Below, piece after piece: positions 39,154 to 48,965 of a DNA stretch of 64,000 nt. How positions within the stretch are numbered: position 1 is the first letter of the stretch; every line of letters begins with the position of its first letter. The translations under genes were made by a program, and so were the position numbers. The DNA is from Pseudothauera hydrothermalis (GTDB taxonomy: Bacteria; Pseudomonadota; Gammaproteobacteria; Burkholderiales; Rhodocyclaceae), in the NCBI RefSeq assembly GCF_003345255.1, contig NZ_CP029331.1:248001-312000 (forward strand), given 5' to 3'. The notes below the pieces were generated by a model. The model worked only from the letters and a program-made list of their open reading frames with translations. It searched no databases and was not told the origin of the DNA.

Positions 39154-40167
39154 TCATTTCCAGGGCCGGTAGTAGGCGCCCAGCGTGTGGCTTTGGCCTT
39201 CGGATACCTTGTTGAGCGCGGCCATCCAGGCAGGCTGGACGGTAAAGCTATCGGCATCGGCCATCAGCCGGTCGAGCGCGGCGCGCCACACCTGGGTGAC
39301 CTGGGCGACATAGGCGGGGCTGCGCTGGCGGCCCTCGACCTTGATCGCCCGCACCCCGGCGCGGGCGAGCGCCGGCAGCAGTTCCAGGGTGTTGAGACTG
39401 GTGGGCTCTTCGATGGCGTAATAGGTTTCTCCATTGACCTCGAAGCGGCCCTTGCACAGTGTCGGGTAGCCGGCACGCTCATTGTCGGCAAAACGGTCGA
39501 TGAGGATGCCGTTGAGCCGTGTTTCCATGCCCTGCGGGGTTTTTTCCCAGCGCACATGTTTGCCGGGCGAGCAGGCGCCGTTGCAGTTGGGCGACTCGCC
39601 GGTGGCATAGGCCGACAGCGCGCAGCGCCCCTCGACCATCACGCACAGGCCGCCAAAGCCGAACACCTCGATCTCCACTGGCGTCTTGCCGATGACCTGC
39701 TCCACCTGAGCGAGCGATAGCACCCGCGGCAGCACCGCGCGCTGGATGCCGAAGCGCTCATGGTAGAAGTTGATCGCCTCGTAGCTGGTGGCCGAGCCCT
39801 GTACCGACAGATGCAGGCGCAGCTGTGGATGGGTTTTGGCGGCGTAAGCCATCAGTCCGGGGTCGGCCAGGATGACCGCGTCCAGCCCCATGTCGGCGGC
39901 GCGGTCCACCGCGGCGGTCCAATCCGCCCAGTTGTGGGCCTGAGGGTAGGTGTTGAGCGCCAGCAGCACTTTACGGCCGTGCTGGTGGGCGTAGCGCACG
40001 CCTTCGCGCATGGTGGCCGGATCGAAGTTCAGTCCGGTGAAGTTGCGTGCATTGGTGGCGTCTTTGAAGCCGAGATAGACGCAGTCGGCGCCATGGTCGA
40101 TGGCGGTTTTGAGCGCCGGCAGACTGCCGGCCGGGCAGACCAGTTCGATACGAGGCAATGGGTTCAT
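39154..40167 (-). CDS. ubiU: UbiU, O2-independent ubiquinone hydroxylation protein
   Basis: 337 residues from [34 protein letters not shown]. It has the U32-family core with the Fe-S cysteines in [29 protein letters not shown] and a further one in [13 protein letters not shown]. It is the partner of UbiV. It is the first gene of the ubiUVT operon, with an FNR-type box 63 bases upstream. Confidence 0.93.
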   Translation of the reverse strand: MNPLPRIELVCPAGSLPALKTAIDHGADCVYLGFKDATNARNFTGLNFDPATMREGVRYAHQHGRKVLLALNTYPQAHNWADWTAAVDRAADMGLDAVILADPGLMAYAAKTHPQLRLHLSVQGSATSYEAINFYHERFGIQRAVLPRVLSLAQVEQVIGKTPVEIEVFGFGGLCVMVEGRCALSAYATGESPNCNGACSPGKHVRWEKTPQGMETRLNGILIDRFADNERAGYPTLCKGRFEVNGETYYAIEEPTSLNTLELLPALARAGVRAIKVEGRQRSPAYVAQVTQVWRAALDRLMADADSFTVQPAWMAALNKVSEGQSHTLGAYYRPWK

Positions 40168-40223
40168 GCGGTTGCAGGGGCAAAAAAGCCCCGCAACCAT
40201 AGTGTCAACCCGGTGCCGATGCT

Positions 40224-40237
40224 TTGATTGGGGTCAA
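40224..40237 (-). promoter_or_regulatory. FNR/ANR-type box of the ubiUVT operon
   Basis: On the coding (minus) strand the site reads TTGACCCCAATCAA, the TTGAC-N4-ATCAA form of an FNR box. If it acts in the class II position (-41.5), the -10 would fall on 40201-40196, which reads TATGGT on the minus strand (4 of 6 matches). That geometry supports anaerobic activation of ubiU, ubiV and ubiT. Confidence 0.72.
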
Positions 40238-40272
40238 GGGTTGCGCCCGCCGGGTGAAGGTTCTGCCCATCT

Positions 40273-41730
40273 TTAGCGCGCGTGATGGGTGGCGGCGGCC
40301 GCGCGGTGATGGCCGGCCCGCGGACGGTGGTGAGTGGGGCGGCCGAGGTAGCCGCCGATGACCATGCCTATGGCGCTGGCCACCAAACCGATGAGTTGCG
40401 GTTCGACTACGCCTTCCGGCATGGTGAATTCCAGCAACAGCCAGGTTGCCAGGCCAAAGGTGATGGCCAGCGCAGCCCCCAGGCTGTTGGCGCGTTTCCA
40501 GAATAGCCCGGCGGCCAGCGGCACGAAGGCGCCGGCCAGGGTGACCCGGTAGGCGTTTTCGACCATATGGTGAATGGTCGCTTCGGTGGCGGTGGCATAG
40601 AGTGTGACCAAGCCGGTGAAGGCCGCTACGGTGATGCGGGTGCTCCACAACAGGCCGCGGTCGCTCATATTGGGGAAAAAGCCGCGCAGCACGTTCTCCG
40701 AGAAGGTCACCGAAGGTGCCAGCAGGGTACCCGAGGCGGTGCTCATGATCACCGACAGCAGTGCGCCGAAAAACACCACCTGGGCGGTAAACGGCATGTA
40801 ATGGATGATCAGGTGCGGCAGAATCAACTGCGTGTCTTCCTCCATCAGCCGGGCGACCATGTCGGCGTCGATCAGTGTGGCGCAATAGGCCAAAAACAGT
40901 GGCACCGCGGCGAAGAAGAAATAGCTCACCCCGCCCAGCGTGGTGCCCCATACCGCAATGCGTTCGTTCTTGGAGGAATTGACCCGCTGGAACACGTCCT
41001 GCTGCGGAATCGAGCCCAGCGCCATGGTGAGCAGCGCGGCAACCCAGGCCAGCATGTCGAGCGGTTCCAAGGTGGGCAGCCACTCGAACTTGCCTTCGGC
41101 AGCGGCCTTGGAAATCACGGTGTCGAAGCCGCCGGCCATGTCGCCGGCCAGCCAAGTGACATAGAGCAGGCCGATGACGATGACGATCATCTGCACGAAG
41201 GTGGTAATGGCCACCGACCACATGCCGCCGAACAAGGTGTAGAGCAGCACCACCGAAGAGCCGATCATCATGCCCTCATTCATCGACACCGCGCCGTCGG
41301 AGAGCACGTTGAACACCAGGCCGAGCGCGGTCACCTGCGCGGCCACCCAGCCCAGGTAGGAGGCCACGATGCACAGCGACAGTACCAATTCGGTGCTGCG
41401 GTTATAGCGTACGCGGAAAAAATCGCCCAAGGTGAGCAGGTTCATGCGGTACAGCGGGCGGGCAAAGATCAGCCCGAACAGCACCAGGCATAGCGAAGCG
41501 CCCAGCGGATCGGAGATCAGTCCGCGAAAGCCCTCGTCGAGAAATGTGGCCGAGATGCCCAGCACGGTTTCGGCACCGAACCAGGTGGCAAACACCATGG
41601 CCAGTACGATGTACATCGGCAGATTGCGGCCGGCGACGATATAGTCACGGGCGTTGTGCACCCGGGTGGCGGCCACCAGGCCGATGCCAATGGAAATGAC
41701 CAGGTAGGCGACGACGAGCCAGAGCAGCAT
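40273..41730 (-). CDS. Sodium:solute symporter (SSS family)
   Basis: 485 residues from MLLWLVVAYLVISIGIGLVAA, about 13 membrane helices. SSS family traits include DYIVAGRNLPMYIVLAMVFATWFGAETVLG, TLFGGMWSVAITTFVQM and STASGTLLAPSVTFSENVL. The substrate is unknown. The cytoplasmic tail is rich in histidine (HHRPRAGHHRAAAATHHAR), which may bind metal. It is downstream of the arginase fusion on the same strand but separated by 168 bases. Confidence 0.88.
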   Translation of the reverse strand: MLLWLVVAYLVISIGIGLVAATRVHNARDYIVAGRNLPMYIVLAMVFATWFGAETVLGISATFLDEGFRGLISDPLGASLCLVLFGLIFARPLYRMNLLTLGDFFRVRYNRSTELVLSLCIVASYLGWVAAQVTALGLVFNVLSDGAVSMNEGMMIGSSVVLLYTLFGGMWSVAITTFVQMIVIVIGLLYVTWLAGDMAGGFDTVISKAAAEGKFEWLPTLEPLDMLAWVAALLTMALGSIPQQDVFQRVNSSKNERIAVWGTTLGGVSYFFFAAVPLFLAYCATLIDADMVARLMEEDTQLILPHLIIHYMPFTAQVVFFGALLSVIMSTASGTLLAPSVTFSENVLRGFFPNMSDRGLLWSTRITVAAFTGLVTLYATATEATIHHMVENAYRVTLAGAFVPLAAGLFWKRANSLGAALAITFGLATWLLLEFTMPEGVVEPQLIGLVASAIGMVIGGYLGRPTHHRPRAGHHRAAAATHHAR

Positions 41731-41848
41731 GGGCGGCCTCTCCGCAGGGTTGGGCGTGGTTGTCAGCGGGGCGAAGTGTAGCAACGATCACGGCCAGGGG
41801 CGCGGATTTTTTCGCCGATGTTTGAGGCAAAGGCAGCCAATGCCGCTG

Positions 41849-41863
41849 AACTTGCAGCAAGTT
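41849..41863. repeat. Perfect 15-base palindrome before the symporter gene
   Basis: AACTTGC-A-GCAAGTT, 7-bp perfect arms about one base, 119 bases before the symporter start and 36 bases past the end of the fusion gene. Next to it GCGCAC (41864-41869) pairs with GTGCGC (41877-41882). It could be an operator or a transcript hairpin. The rest of the gap 41731-41898 shows nothing else. Confidence 0.4.
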
Positions 41864-41898
41864 GCGCACAAAAAAGGTGCGCGCTGCCGGACCGCCGG

Positions 41899-44037
41899 TC
41901 AGCCGCGGTTGCGCGCTGCCGCAGGTAAGCTGGCGAGCACCTCGCACACCGTGGCGGCGGCCTGCTCGGCCAGCTCGGCGTCGATGATCAGCGGTGGCGA
42001 CAGGCGCAGCACGCTGCGGTGGGTGTCGCGGGTGGCGATGCCGCGGGCGAGCAGCAGTTCTGCCGCCAGTCCGGCCGAAGCGCCCTCGGGGTGCAGCTCG
42101 ACGCCGGTCAGCAGGCCGCGGCCGCGGATCTCGCGTACGCAGGACGGGCAGTCGGCGCGTAAGCGCTCGCGCAGGCGCTGTCCCACACGCTCGGCGTGTT
42201 CCCAGATACGGGTTTCCCACAGCAGATCGAGCACTTCCAGCGCCACGGCCGCCCCCAGTGGGTTGCCGCCGAAGGTGGAGCCGTGGTCGCCAGGGGTAAA
42301 CACATCCATCACCGCGCGGTCGGCCAGAAAGGCGGAGACCGGCAGCAGACCGCCGCCGAGCGCTTTGCCAAGAATGAGCCCGTCCGGGCGCACGCCGTCA
42401 TGGTCGCAACCGAGCAGGCGGCCGGTACGTCCCAGCCCGGTCTGCACCTCATCGGCGATCAGCAGCACATTGTGGCGCCGGCAAATTTGCGCGCAGCGCG
42501 CAAGATAGCCCGCTGGCGGCACTAGCACGCCGCCTTCGGCCTGGATGGGTTCGACCAGAAACGCCGCGGTGTTGGGCGTGATCGCCTCCTCCAGTGCCTG
42601 CGGGTCGCCGTAGGGGATGCGCCGCAGACCCGGGGGGAAGGGGCCGAAGCCTTGACGATATTGGGCCACCGAGGACAAACCGACGATTGCGATCGAGCGG
42701 CCATGGAAATTGCCGTGACAGGCGATGATTTCTGCCGCGTCGGTAGGCACGCCTTTGACCTGGTAGGCCCATTTGCGCGCTGCCTTGAGTGCGGTCTCCA
42801 CCGCCTCCAGGCCGGTATTGACCGGCAGGGCGCGCTCATAGCCAAACAAGACACACAGGCGTTCGAGCAGTAGCGGCAGGCGATCGTTGGAATACGCGCG
42901 CGAAGTCAGCGCCAGGCGGCTGGCCTGTTCGGTGAGCGCCTGCACCAAGCGTGGGTGAGCATGGCCGAAGCTCGCCGCGGAATAGGCGCTCATCATGTCC
43001 AGATAGCGGCGTCCTTCCACGTCCCACAGCCACACGCCCTCGCCGCGCTGAAACACCACCGGCAGCGGGGCGTAGTTGTGGGCGCCGAATTCGCGTTCGC
43101 GGGCACGCAGCAGATAGGTGTTGGGGCCCAGCGCGGCTTCGGCAAACGTTTTGACCCAGCCCGCGGCTACGCCCTGCGGGTCGCGCTCGGGCAGATATTC
43201 GACGATCTCCAGCGCCACCAGATCGCCACAACTGCGCAAGACGTGCAACACATCGCCCAGCGCGCGCGCCGACAAACCGCCGGGGGCCGGGCACAGCACT
43301 GCGGGCAGCTCCGCCGGATCGACCGCGTCCAGATCGATGCTGACGCCAAAACCCGCGGTTGCGCTGCGCGCTATGGTGAGCGCATCGCAAAAAACCGCAT
43401 CCAGACCGCGGCGGCGCACCTCGGCCATGCCGAAAATCCGTACCCCCAGGCGGGTAAGGCGTTCGAGTTCCTCGGCCTCCCAGTCGCGCGCGCCGATCAC
43501 ACATACATGGGCGGGGTCCAGGCGCGGGCCGGGCACCTCGGTGAGCGCCTCGGCCCCTTCGCCCAGCAGTGCGGCCAGCGGCATGCCATGGATGTTGCCG
43601 GAGTGGGTGCTGGTGTCGGTGTGGCTGTCCAGATGGGCATCGATCCAGATCAGACCGAGCGGGCCGCGCGTCTGAAGACGGCGTGCCATGCCGCGCCAGG
43701 TGCCCACGGCAACCGAATGGTCGCCGCCGAGCACCAGCGGCAGGCTGTCGTCGGGCAGCGCGGCGATATGATCGGCCAGCCGGCGGGCATAGGCGCCTGC
43801 CGCGGCGAGCCGTTCGGCGGCAGGCGCGCCCGCAGGCAGGTGGGTCTGAGCTGGCTGCAGCACCGTGTCGAGCGCTGCGGCGCAGCCGCGAACCTGTAGC
43901 GCGTGAAGCAGGCCGGCGGCCAGCAGCGCGTCGGGGGCCTGCGCCGGGCCGGGTGCGGGAGCGCCGAGCGCCGTGGCGGCGCCGATTATCCGGATGGTGG
44001 GGCGTGGGCCGTGGGGGAGCGGAGCGGGTGGGGTCAT
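41899..44037 (-). CDS. Arginase-ornithine aminotransferase fusion protein
   Basis: 712 residues from MTPPAPLPHG. Residues 1-305 are an arginase/ureohydrolase with the manganese ligands in LGGDHSVAVG (His107), WIDAHLDSHTDT (Asp133, His135, Asp137) and SIDLDAVDP. Residues about 308-712 are a class III PLP aminotransferase of the ornithine type, with GAHNYAPLPVVFQRGEGVWLWD, DEVQTGLGRTG and the PLP-binding Lys558 in LGKALGGG. One enzyme would thus take arginine to urea and ornithine, then to glutamate semialdehyde. In Bacillus these are the separate genes rocF and rocD. The frame is continuous with no sign of a lost stop. Confidence 0.9.
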   Translation of the reverse strand: MTPPAPLPHGPRPTIRIIGAATALGAPAPGPAQAPDALLAAGLLHALQVRGCAAALDTVLQPAQTHLPAGAPAAERLAAAGAYARRLADHIAALPDDSLPLVLGGDHSVAVGTWRGMARRLQTRGPLGLIWIDAHLDSHTDTSTHSGNIHGMPLAALLGEGAEALTEVPGPRLDPAHVCVIGARDWEAEELERLTRLGVRIFGMAEVRRRGLDAVFCDALTIARSATAGFGVSIDLDAVDPAELPAVLCPAPGGLSARALGDVLHVLRSCGDLVALEIVEYLPERDPQGVAAGWVKTFAEAALGPNTYLLRAREREFGAHNYAPLPVVFQRGEGVWLWDVEGRRYLDMMSAYSAASFGHAHPRLVQALTEQASRLALTSRAYSNDRLPLLLERLCVLFGYERALPVNTGLEAVETALKAARKWAYQVKGVPTDAAEIIACHGNFHGRSIAIVGLSSVAQYRQGFGPFPPGLRRIPYGDPQALEEAITPNTAAFLVEPIQAEGGVLVPPAGYLARCAQICRRHNVLLIADEVQTGLGRTGRLLGCDHDGVRPDGLILGKALGGGLLPVSAFLADRAVMDVFTPGDHGSTFGGNPLGAAVALEVLDLLWETRIWEHAERVGQRLRERLRADCPSCVREIRGRGLLTGVELHPEGASAGLAAELLLARGIATRDTHRSVLRLSPPLIIDAELAEQAAATVCEVLASLPAAARNRG

Positions 44038-44133
44038 GATCGCCTGCCTCAGGTCCGATGAACACCGGGCCGGGCGCCGGCGTGCGCCGCAAGCGCCCGT
44101 CATGCCCGTTTGATGACCGGCAGGCGGAATCGT

Positions 44134-45663
44134 TCAGCCCATCAGGCGCGCCAGTTCAAAACCGATCAGTACTGCGAGCAACAGGGTGAGCACGGCGATC
44201 AACCGCCCTTGCCGGCGCTGGGTGATGGCCAGGCGGGCAATGTCGTCGCGGACCGCTGTTTGCTGACGGGCGGGCTCGGCCAGCGCCTGATGCACCAGAC
44301 GCGGCAGTTGTGGCAGGGTGCCGACCCAGTTCGGAGCTTCTTCACGGATGCCGCGGTAGAGCGCGCGCCAGCCCACCTGTTCGTCCATCCAGCGCTCCAG
44401 GAAGGGCTTGGCGGTTTTCCACAAATCCAGTTCCGGGTCGAGCTGGCGGCCCAACCCTTCGATATTGAGCAGGGTTTTTTGCAGCATGACCAGTTGGGGC
44501 TGCACCTCCATCTCGAAGCGACGGGCGGTTTGGAACAGGCGCAGCAGCGTTTTGCCGAAGGAGATGTCTTTGAGCGGCTTGTCGAAGATCGGCTCGCACA
44601 CCGCGCGGATGGCGCTCTCGAACTCGTCCACCCTGGTCTTGGCCGGCACCCAGCCGGCGTCGATGTGGGCCTGAGCCACACGCTTGTAATCGCGCTTGAA
44701 AAAGGCCAAGAAATTGGTTGCCAGGTAGTTTTTGTCGGTGTCGGTCAGTGTGCCCATGATGCCGAAGTCGAGCGCGATATAGCGCCCGTCGGCATGCACG
44801 AAGATGTTGCCGGGGTGCATGTCGGCGTGGAAAAAACCGTCGCGGAACACCTGGGTGAAAAAAATCTCCACGCCGGCGCGTGACAGCCGCGACAGATCGA
44901 TGCCTTGTGCGACGAGCGTCGCGGTCTGCGAGATCGGCACGCCGTGCATACGCTCCATCACCATCACCGACTTGCCGCACCAGTCCCAGTACACTTCGGG
45001 CACGATCAGCAGTTCCGAACCGCTGAAGTTGCGCCGCAGTTGCGAGCAGTTGGCCGCTTCGCGCATCAGGTCGAGTTCGTCGGCGAGGTATTTGGCAAAC
45101 TCGCCGACCACTTCGCGCGGCTTCAAGCGCCGGCCCTCGGGCCATACCTTCTCCAGGACGATGGCGGCGGCCTCCATCAGCGCCAAATCGTGGGCGATGA
45201 CCCGCTCGATACCGGGGCGCAACACCTTCACCGCAACTTCGGTGCCGTCGGGCAAGCGGGCGAAATGGACCTGCGCCACCGAGGCAGAGGCCACCGGCGT
45301 GCGGTCGAAGTCCAGGAATACTTCATCGACCGGTTTGCCGTAGAAATCTTCCAGCACCGCGATCGCCTGCGCGGTGGGAAAAGGCGGTACGCGGTCTTGC
45401 AATAGCGCCAGCTCGTCGGCCAGATCCGGCGGCAGCAGGTCGCGCCGGGTCGATAGCATTTGGCCGAATTTGACGAAGATCGGACCGAGCGACTCCAGCG
45501 CCCGGCGCAGTCGCACCGCACGCGGCTCTTCAAAGCGCCGCCAGAAAAACAGCACTTGCCACAGGCGTGCCAGGCGTCCGCTGCTGTCGGCGTCCAGCAC
45601 GATGCGGTCCAGGCCGAAGCGCAGGCCGACGGTGACGATCTTGACGAGGCGGAACAGGCGCAC
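44134..45663 (-). CDS. ubiB: UbiB, ABC1/ADCK-type kinase-like ubiquinone biosynthesis protein
   Basis: 509 residues from a GTG at 45663 ([19 protein letters not shown]); a second GTG at 45738 would add 25 residues, and neither has a strong ribosome site, so the start is uncertain. UbiB traits: the KxGQ motif ([16 protein letters not shown]), [20 protein letters not shown], and [26 protein letters not shown]; two C-terminal membrane helices end the protein. It supports ubiquinone synthesis, probably by ATP-driven release of lipid intermediates from the membrane. Confidence 0.92.
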   Translation of the reverse strand: MRLFRLVKIVTVGLRFGLDRIVLDADSSGRLARLWQVLFFWRRFEEPRAVRLRRALESLGPIFVKFGQMLSTRRDLLPPDLADELALLQDRVPPFPTAQAIAVLEDFYGKPVDEVFLDFDRTPVASASVAQVHFARLPDGTEVAVKVLRPGIERVIAHDLALMEAAAIVLEKVWPEGRRLKPREVVGEFAKYLADELDLMREAANCSQLRRNFSGSELLIVPEVYWDWCGKSVMVMERMHGVPISQTATLVAQGIDLSRLSRAGVEIFFTQVFRDGFFHADMHPGNIFVHADGRYIALDFGIMGTLTDTDKNYLATNFLAFFKRDYKRVAQAHIDAGWVPAKTRVDEFESAIRAVCEPIFDKPLKDISFGKTLLRLFQTARRFEMEVQPQLVMLQKTLLNIEGLGRQLDPELDLWKTAKPFLERWMDEQVGWRALYRGIREEAPNWVGTLPQLPRLVHQALAEPARQQTAVRDDIARLAITQRRQGRLIAVLTLLLAVLIGFELARLMG

Positions 45664-45787
45664 TGGGACGAGGCGAACGATGCAAAGGACGGACTTTATC
45701 GGAGAGTGTCGTGCGCCGTCGAGAGCCGCGGCGCGCACGCTTACGCGCTGTTGCGTGTGCCGCGCCGGGGCGGGGTGCGCGATCCGT

Positions 45788-45793
45788 TATAAT
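45788..45793 (+). promoter_or_regulatory. Consensus -10 element before argS
   Basis: TATAAT, a perfect -10, about 30 bases before the argS ATG. No clear -35 is seen at 16-18 bases. It lies in the divergent region between ubiB and argS. Confidence 0.5.
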
Positions 45794-45821
45794 TGAGCGC
45801 TTTTTTGTTCTTGCGAGTGCC

Positions 45822-47585
45822 ATGAGCGCCGATCCGAAAGTTCTCCTCACCGACCTGTTACGTGCCGCATTGAAGAGCGTCGCGCCCGCGCAGGCCGATG
45901 CCACTATCGTGCTGGAACGTCCCAAGCAGGCCAGCCACGGCGATTTCGCCACCAATTTGGCCTTGCAACTGGCCAAGCCCTTGCGCCGTAACCCGCGCGA
46001 GCTGGCCGCCCTGCTTTTGGCCGAACTGCCGGCTTCTCCTCTGGTGGCCAAGGCCGAGGTGGCCGGCGCGGGATTCATCAATTTCACCCTGGCTGCGCAG
46101 GCCAAGACCGCGGTGGTGCGCGAAGTGCTCACCCGCGGGGCCGATTACGGGCGCGGCGCGCACAAGGGTGTCAAGGTGCAGGTCGAGTTCGTTTCCGCCA
46201 ACCCCACCGGGCCGCTGCATGTGGGCCACGGGCGCGGTGCGGCCTATGGTGCTTCGCTGTCCGATCTGCTCGAACTGGCCGGCTATGAGGTCGTCCGCGA
46301 GTACTACGTCAATGATGCCGGCCGGCAAATGGACATTCTGGCACTGTCGACCTGGCTGCGTTATCTGGCTTTTTTTGGCATCCAGGTGGAGTTTCCGCCC
46401 AACGCCTATCAGGGCGACTACGTGATCGACATGGCGCGCGAGCTCAGCAATGCGCACCAGGACCGCTTTGCCAAGGTCACGCTGGAGCAGGTGCTGGCCG
46501 GCACGCCCGGCCTGCCCCCGGCCGAGCGCAAGGATGAGGCGGCGGTGCAGCAGCGCGAGGCGCATCTGGATGCGCTGATCGCCAATGCCAAGCGCCTGCT
46601 GGGCGAGGACTATGCCTGGGTGCATGGCTTTGCGCTCAATGAGCAACTCAGTGACTGCCGCGAGGATTTGGCCGAGTTCGGGGTGCGCTTCGATAAGTGG
46701 TTTTCCGAACAAAGCCTGTTCGACACCGGGCTGGTCGAGCGCGCCATCGGGCAATTGGAACAAGCCGGCCACATCTATGTGCAAGATGGCGCCAAGTGGT
46801 TCCGTTCGACCGAATTCGGCGATGAGAAAGATCGTGTGGTGCAGCGCGAAAACGGCTTATTCACCTACTTCGCCTCGGACATCGCCTACCATCTGAACAA
46901 GTACGAGCGCGGCTTTGACCGCATCATCGATATCTGGGGCGCCGATCACCACGGCTATATCCCGCGGGTGCGCGGCGCGATTGCCGCGCTCGGCCTGCCA
47001 CCGGAAAAGCTGGAGGTGGCCTTGGTGCAGTTTGCGGTGCTGTACCGCAACGGGCAAAAAACCTCGATGTCGACCCGCGCTGGCGAATTCGTCACCCTGC
47101 GCCAGTTGCGCCGCGAAGTCGGTAACGATGCCTGCCGCTTTTTCTATGTGCTGCGTAAAAGCGATCAGCACCTGGACTTCGATCTGGACCTGGCCAAAAG
47201 CCAGAGCAACGAAAATCCGGTGTACTACGTGCAATATGCCCATGCGCGGGTGTGCTCGGTGCTGGCGCAATGGGGCGGCGAAGTGGCCGAGCTCTGCGAG
47301 GCCGATCTCGGGCGCTTGCAAAATGCGCGCGAGCTGGCGCTGTGCGCCCGTCTGGCGAGCTACCCGGAATTGGTGCAAAGCGCCGCAGCTGACTATGCGC
47401 CGCATCAGATCGCCTTCTATCTCAAGGATCTGGCCGCCGAATTCCACGGCTGGTACAACGCCGAGCGCATGTTGGTGGACGATGAAGCGCTCAAGCTCGC
47501 CCGCCTGGCGCTGGCCGCTGCGGTACGTCAGGTGCTGGCCAGCGGCTTGAAGGTGCTCGGCGTCTCGGCCCCGGCGTCGATGTAG
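45822..47585 (+). CDS. argS: Arginyl-tRNA synthetase
   Basis: 587 residues from MSADPKVLLTDLLRAAL; the upstream frame up to 45711 overlaps ubiB and is not family-like. Class I synthetase: the HIGH motif is HVGHGRG in VSANPTGPLHVGHGRGAAYG, and the KMSKS region is KTSMST. It has an N-terminal tRNA-binding Add-1 domain and a C-terminal DALR anticodon domain (YVQYAHARVCSVL). It charges tRNA-Arg. Confidence 0.97.
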   Translation: MSADPKVLLTDLLRAALKSVAPAQADATIVLERPKQASHGDFATNLALQLAKPLRRNPRELAALLLAELPASPLVAKAEVAGAGFINFTLAAQAKTAVVREVLTRGADYGRGAHKGVKVQVEFVSANPTGPLHVGHGRGAAYGASLSDLLELAGYEVVREYYVNDAGRQMDILALSTWLRYLAFFGIQVEFPPNAYQGDYVIDMARELSNAHQDRFAKVTLEQVLAGTPGLPPAERKDEAAVQQREAHLDALIANAKRLLGEDYAWVHGFALNEQLSDCREDLAEFGVRFDKWFSEQSLFDTGLVERAIGQLEQAGHIYVQDGAKWFRSTEFGDEKDRVVQRENGLFTYFASDIAYHLNKYERGFDRIIDIWGADHHGYIPRVRGAIAALGLPPEKLEVALVQFAVLYRNGQKTSMSTRAGEFVTLRQLRREVGNDACRFFYVLRKSDQHLDFDLDLAKSQSNENPVYYVQYAHARVCSVLAQWGGEVAELCEADLGRLQNARELALCARLASYPELVQSAAADYAPHQIAFYLKDLAAEFHGWYNAERMLVDDEALKLARLALAAAVRQVLASGLKVLGVSAPASM

Positions 47586-47600
47586 GCATTGGAGGCAAAC

Positions 47601-48170
47601 GTGAGTCGCCCGCGCAAACCCGTGAAGCAATCGACAAACCGGCCGGCCCGCAGTGGCGGCGGCACGGTCATTGGTTTGTTCATCGGTCTGGTGCTCGGTG
47701 CGGTGTTCGCGGCCGGCGCAGCCTGGTATTTCACCCGGGCCAATCCCTTTCAGGCGCCGCCGACCAGTCCGCGTGTGCCGGACGCAGAGCGGCCGCCGGT
47801 GGCTTTGCCCGGCAAGCCCGGCGACCGCCCGGTGGTGAAGCAGGATTTCCAGTTCTACAAGATTTTGCCGCAAGGCGAAGGCGCGCAGACCGAATCGGCA
47901 CCGCCGGCAACGCCGCCGGCGCCGGCAACGGTCGAACGCCTGTATCTGCAAGTGGGAGCTTTCGAAGATCCGGCCGAAGCGGACAACCTGAAGGCGCGTC
48001 TGGCACTGGCCGGTATCGACGCCAGCGCCCAACGCGGCCGCAGCGCCGACGGACGCACTGTGCATCGGGTACGCATCGGCCCGTTCAGCAGCCCCGAGGA
48101 GATGGCACCCATGCGCTCGCGTCTGGCCGAAGGCGGCTTTACCGCCACCGTGGTGCGTGCTGCGCCTTAG
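47601..48170 (+). CDS. SPOR-domain membrane protein
   Basis: 189 residues from a GTG with GGAGG in front; the in-frame TTG 12 bases earlier is less likely. One membrane helix (residues about 24-46, VIGLFIGLVLGAVFAAGAAWYF) is followed by a Pro-rich linker and a C-terminal SPOR domain (LYLQVGAFEDPAEADNLKARLALAGIDA, VHRVRIGPFSSPEEM). SPOR domains bind denuded peptidoglycan at the division septum. argS-SPOR-dsbA is a common order in betaproteobacteria. Confidence 0.9.
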   Translation: MSRPRKPVKQSTNRPARSGGGTVIGLFIGLVLGAVFAAGAAWYFTRANPFQAPPTSPRVPDAERPPVALPGKPGDRPVVKQDFQFYKILPQGEGAQTESAPPATPPAPATVERLYLQVGAFEDPAEADNLKARLALAGIDASAQRGRSADGRTVHRVRIGPFSSPEEMAPMRSRLAEGGFTATVVRAAP

Positions 48171-48258
48171 CGCCGACTCCGCGCCTCTTTTGGGAACATC
48201 GCCGGCCGGGCTGCGTCTATTTGCCTCCTTCTGCTTTCCAAGTGATACGGAGAACCGC

Positions 48259-48900
48259 ATGAACCGTCGTACCGTCCTCAAGCAACTCGTTGCGCTGGGT
48301 GCTTTCGCCTCCCCGCTTGCCAGCGTCTTGGCGCAGCAAGAAGGAAGTTTCACCGTGCTCGATCCGGCCCAGCCGACCGACGATCCTGCGCGTATCGAGG
48401 TGATCAAGTTCTTCCATTACGGTTGCCCGCATTGCGCCGCACTGGCGCCCTTGATCCATGAATGGGCCAAGGCGCAGCCACAGGATGTGCGGTTCCGCCA
48501 TGTGCCGGTGATCTGGAACAGCGCCCAATTGCAGGGGCTGGCGCGCTTGTATTACACCGCCGAGGTCAGCGGTGTGCTGGAGACCTTGCATCCGCAAATT
48601 TTCGATGCAGTTCAGAAGCAGAAGCGTCCGCTGCATACCGAAAGCGGCGTGCGCGAGTGGCTGGCCGGCAAAGTCGCCGACGTGGGCGGCTTTATGAAGG
48701 TTTATCAGTCATTCGGTGTGCAATCGATGCTCCAACGCGGCAACCAGTTGGCGGCGGCGATGAAGATCAACGGTGTGCCCACGCTGGTGGTCGAGGGCAA
48801 ATACCTGACCTCCAGTTCAATGGCCGGCGGCCATGAGGGCGCGATTCGTGTGCTCGATCAGCTGGTTGCGCGGGCGCGGCGGGAACGCGGCAAAGCTTGA
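48259..48900 (+). CDS. dsbA: DsbA-type thiol:disulfide oxidoreductase
   Basis: 213 residues with a signal peptide (MNRRTVLKQLVALGAFASPLASVLAQ, an Arg pair near the start) and a thioredoxin fold with an inserted helical domain. The active site is Cys56-Pro-His-Cys59 (GCPHC), as in DsbA, and a cis-Pro loop lies in GVPTLVVEGKY. It introduces disulphide bonds into periplasmic proteins. The window also holds the reducing partner DsbD. Confidence 0.93.
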   Translation: MNRRTVLKQLVALGAFASPLASVLAQQEGSFTVLDPAQPTDDPARIEVIKFFHYGCPHCAALAPLIHEWAKAQPQDVRFRHVPVIWNSAQLQGLARLYYTAEVSGVLETLHPQIFDAVQKQKRPLHTESGVREWLAGKVADVGGFMKVYQSFGVQSMLQRGNQLAAAMKINGVPTLVVEGKYLTSSSMAGGHEGAIRVLDQLVARARRERGKA

Positions 48901-48965
48901 GTGTCGCCATCGGCGGTCGGCACGCTCGAGGATCACGAACGGAACTGACTCGGACAGGATGCGGG

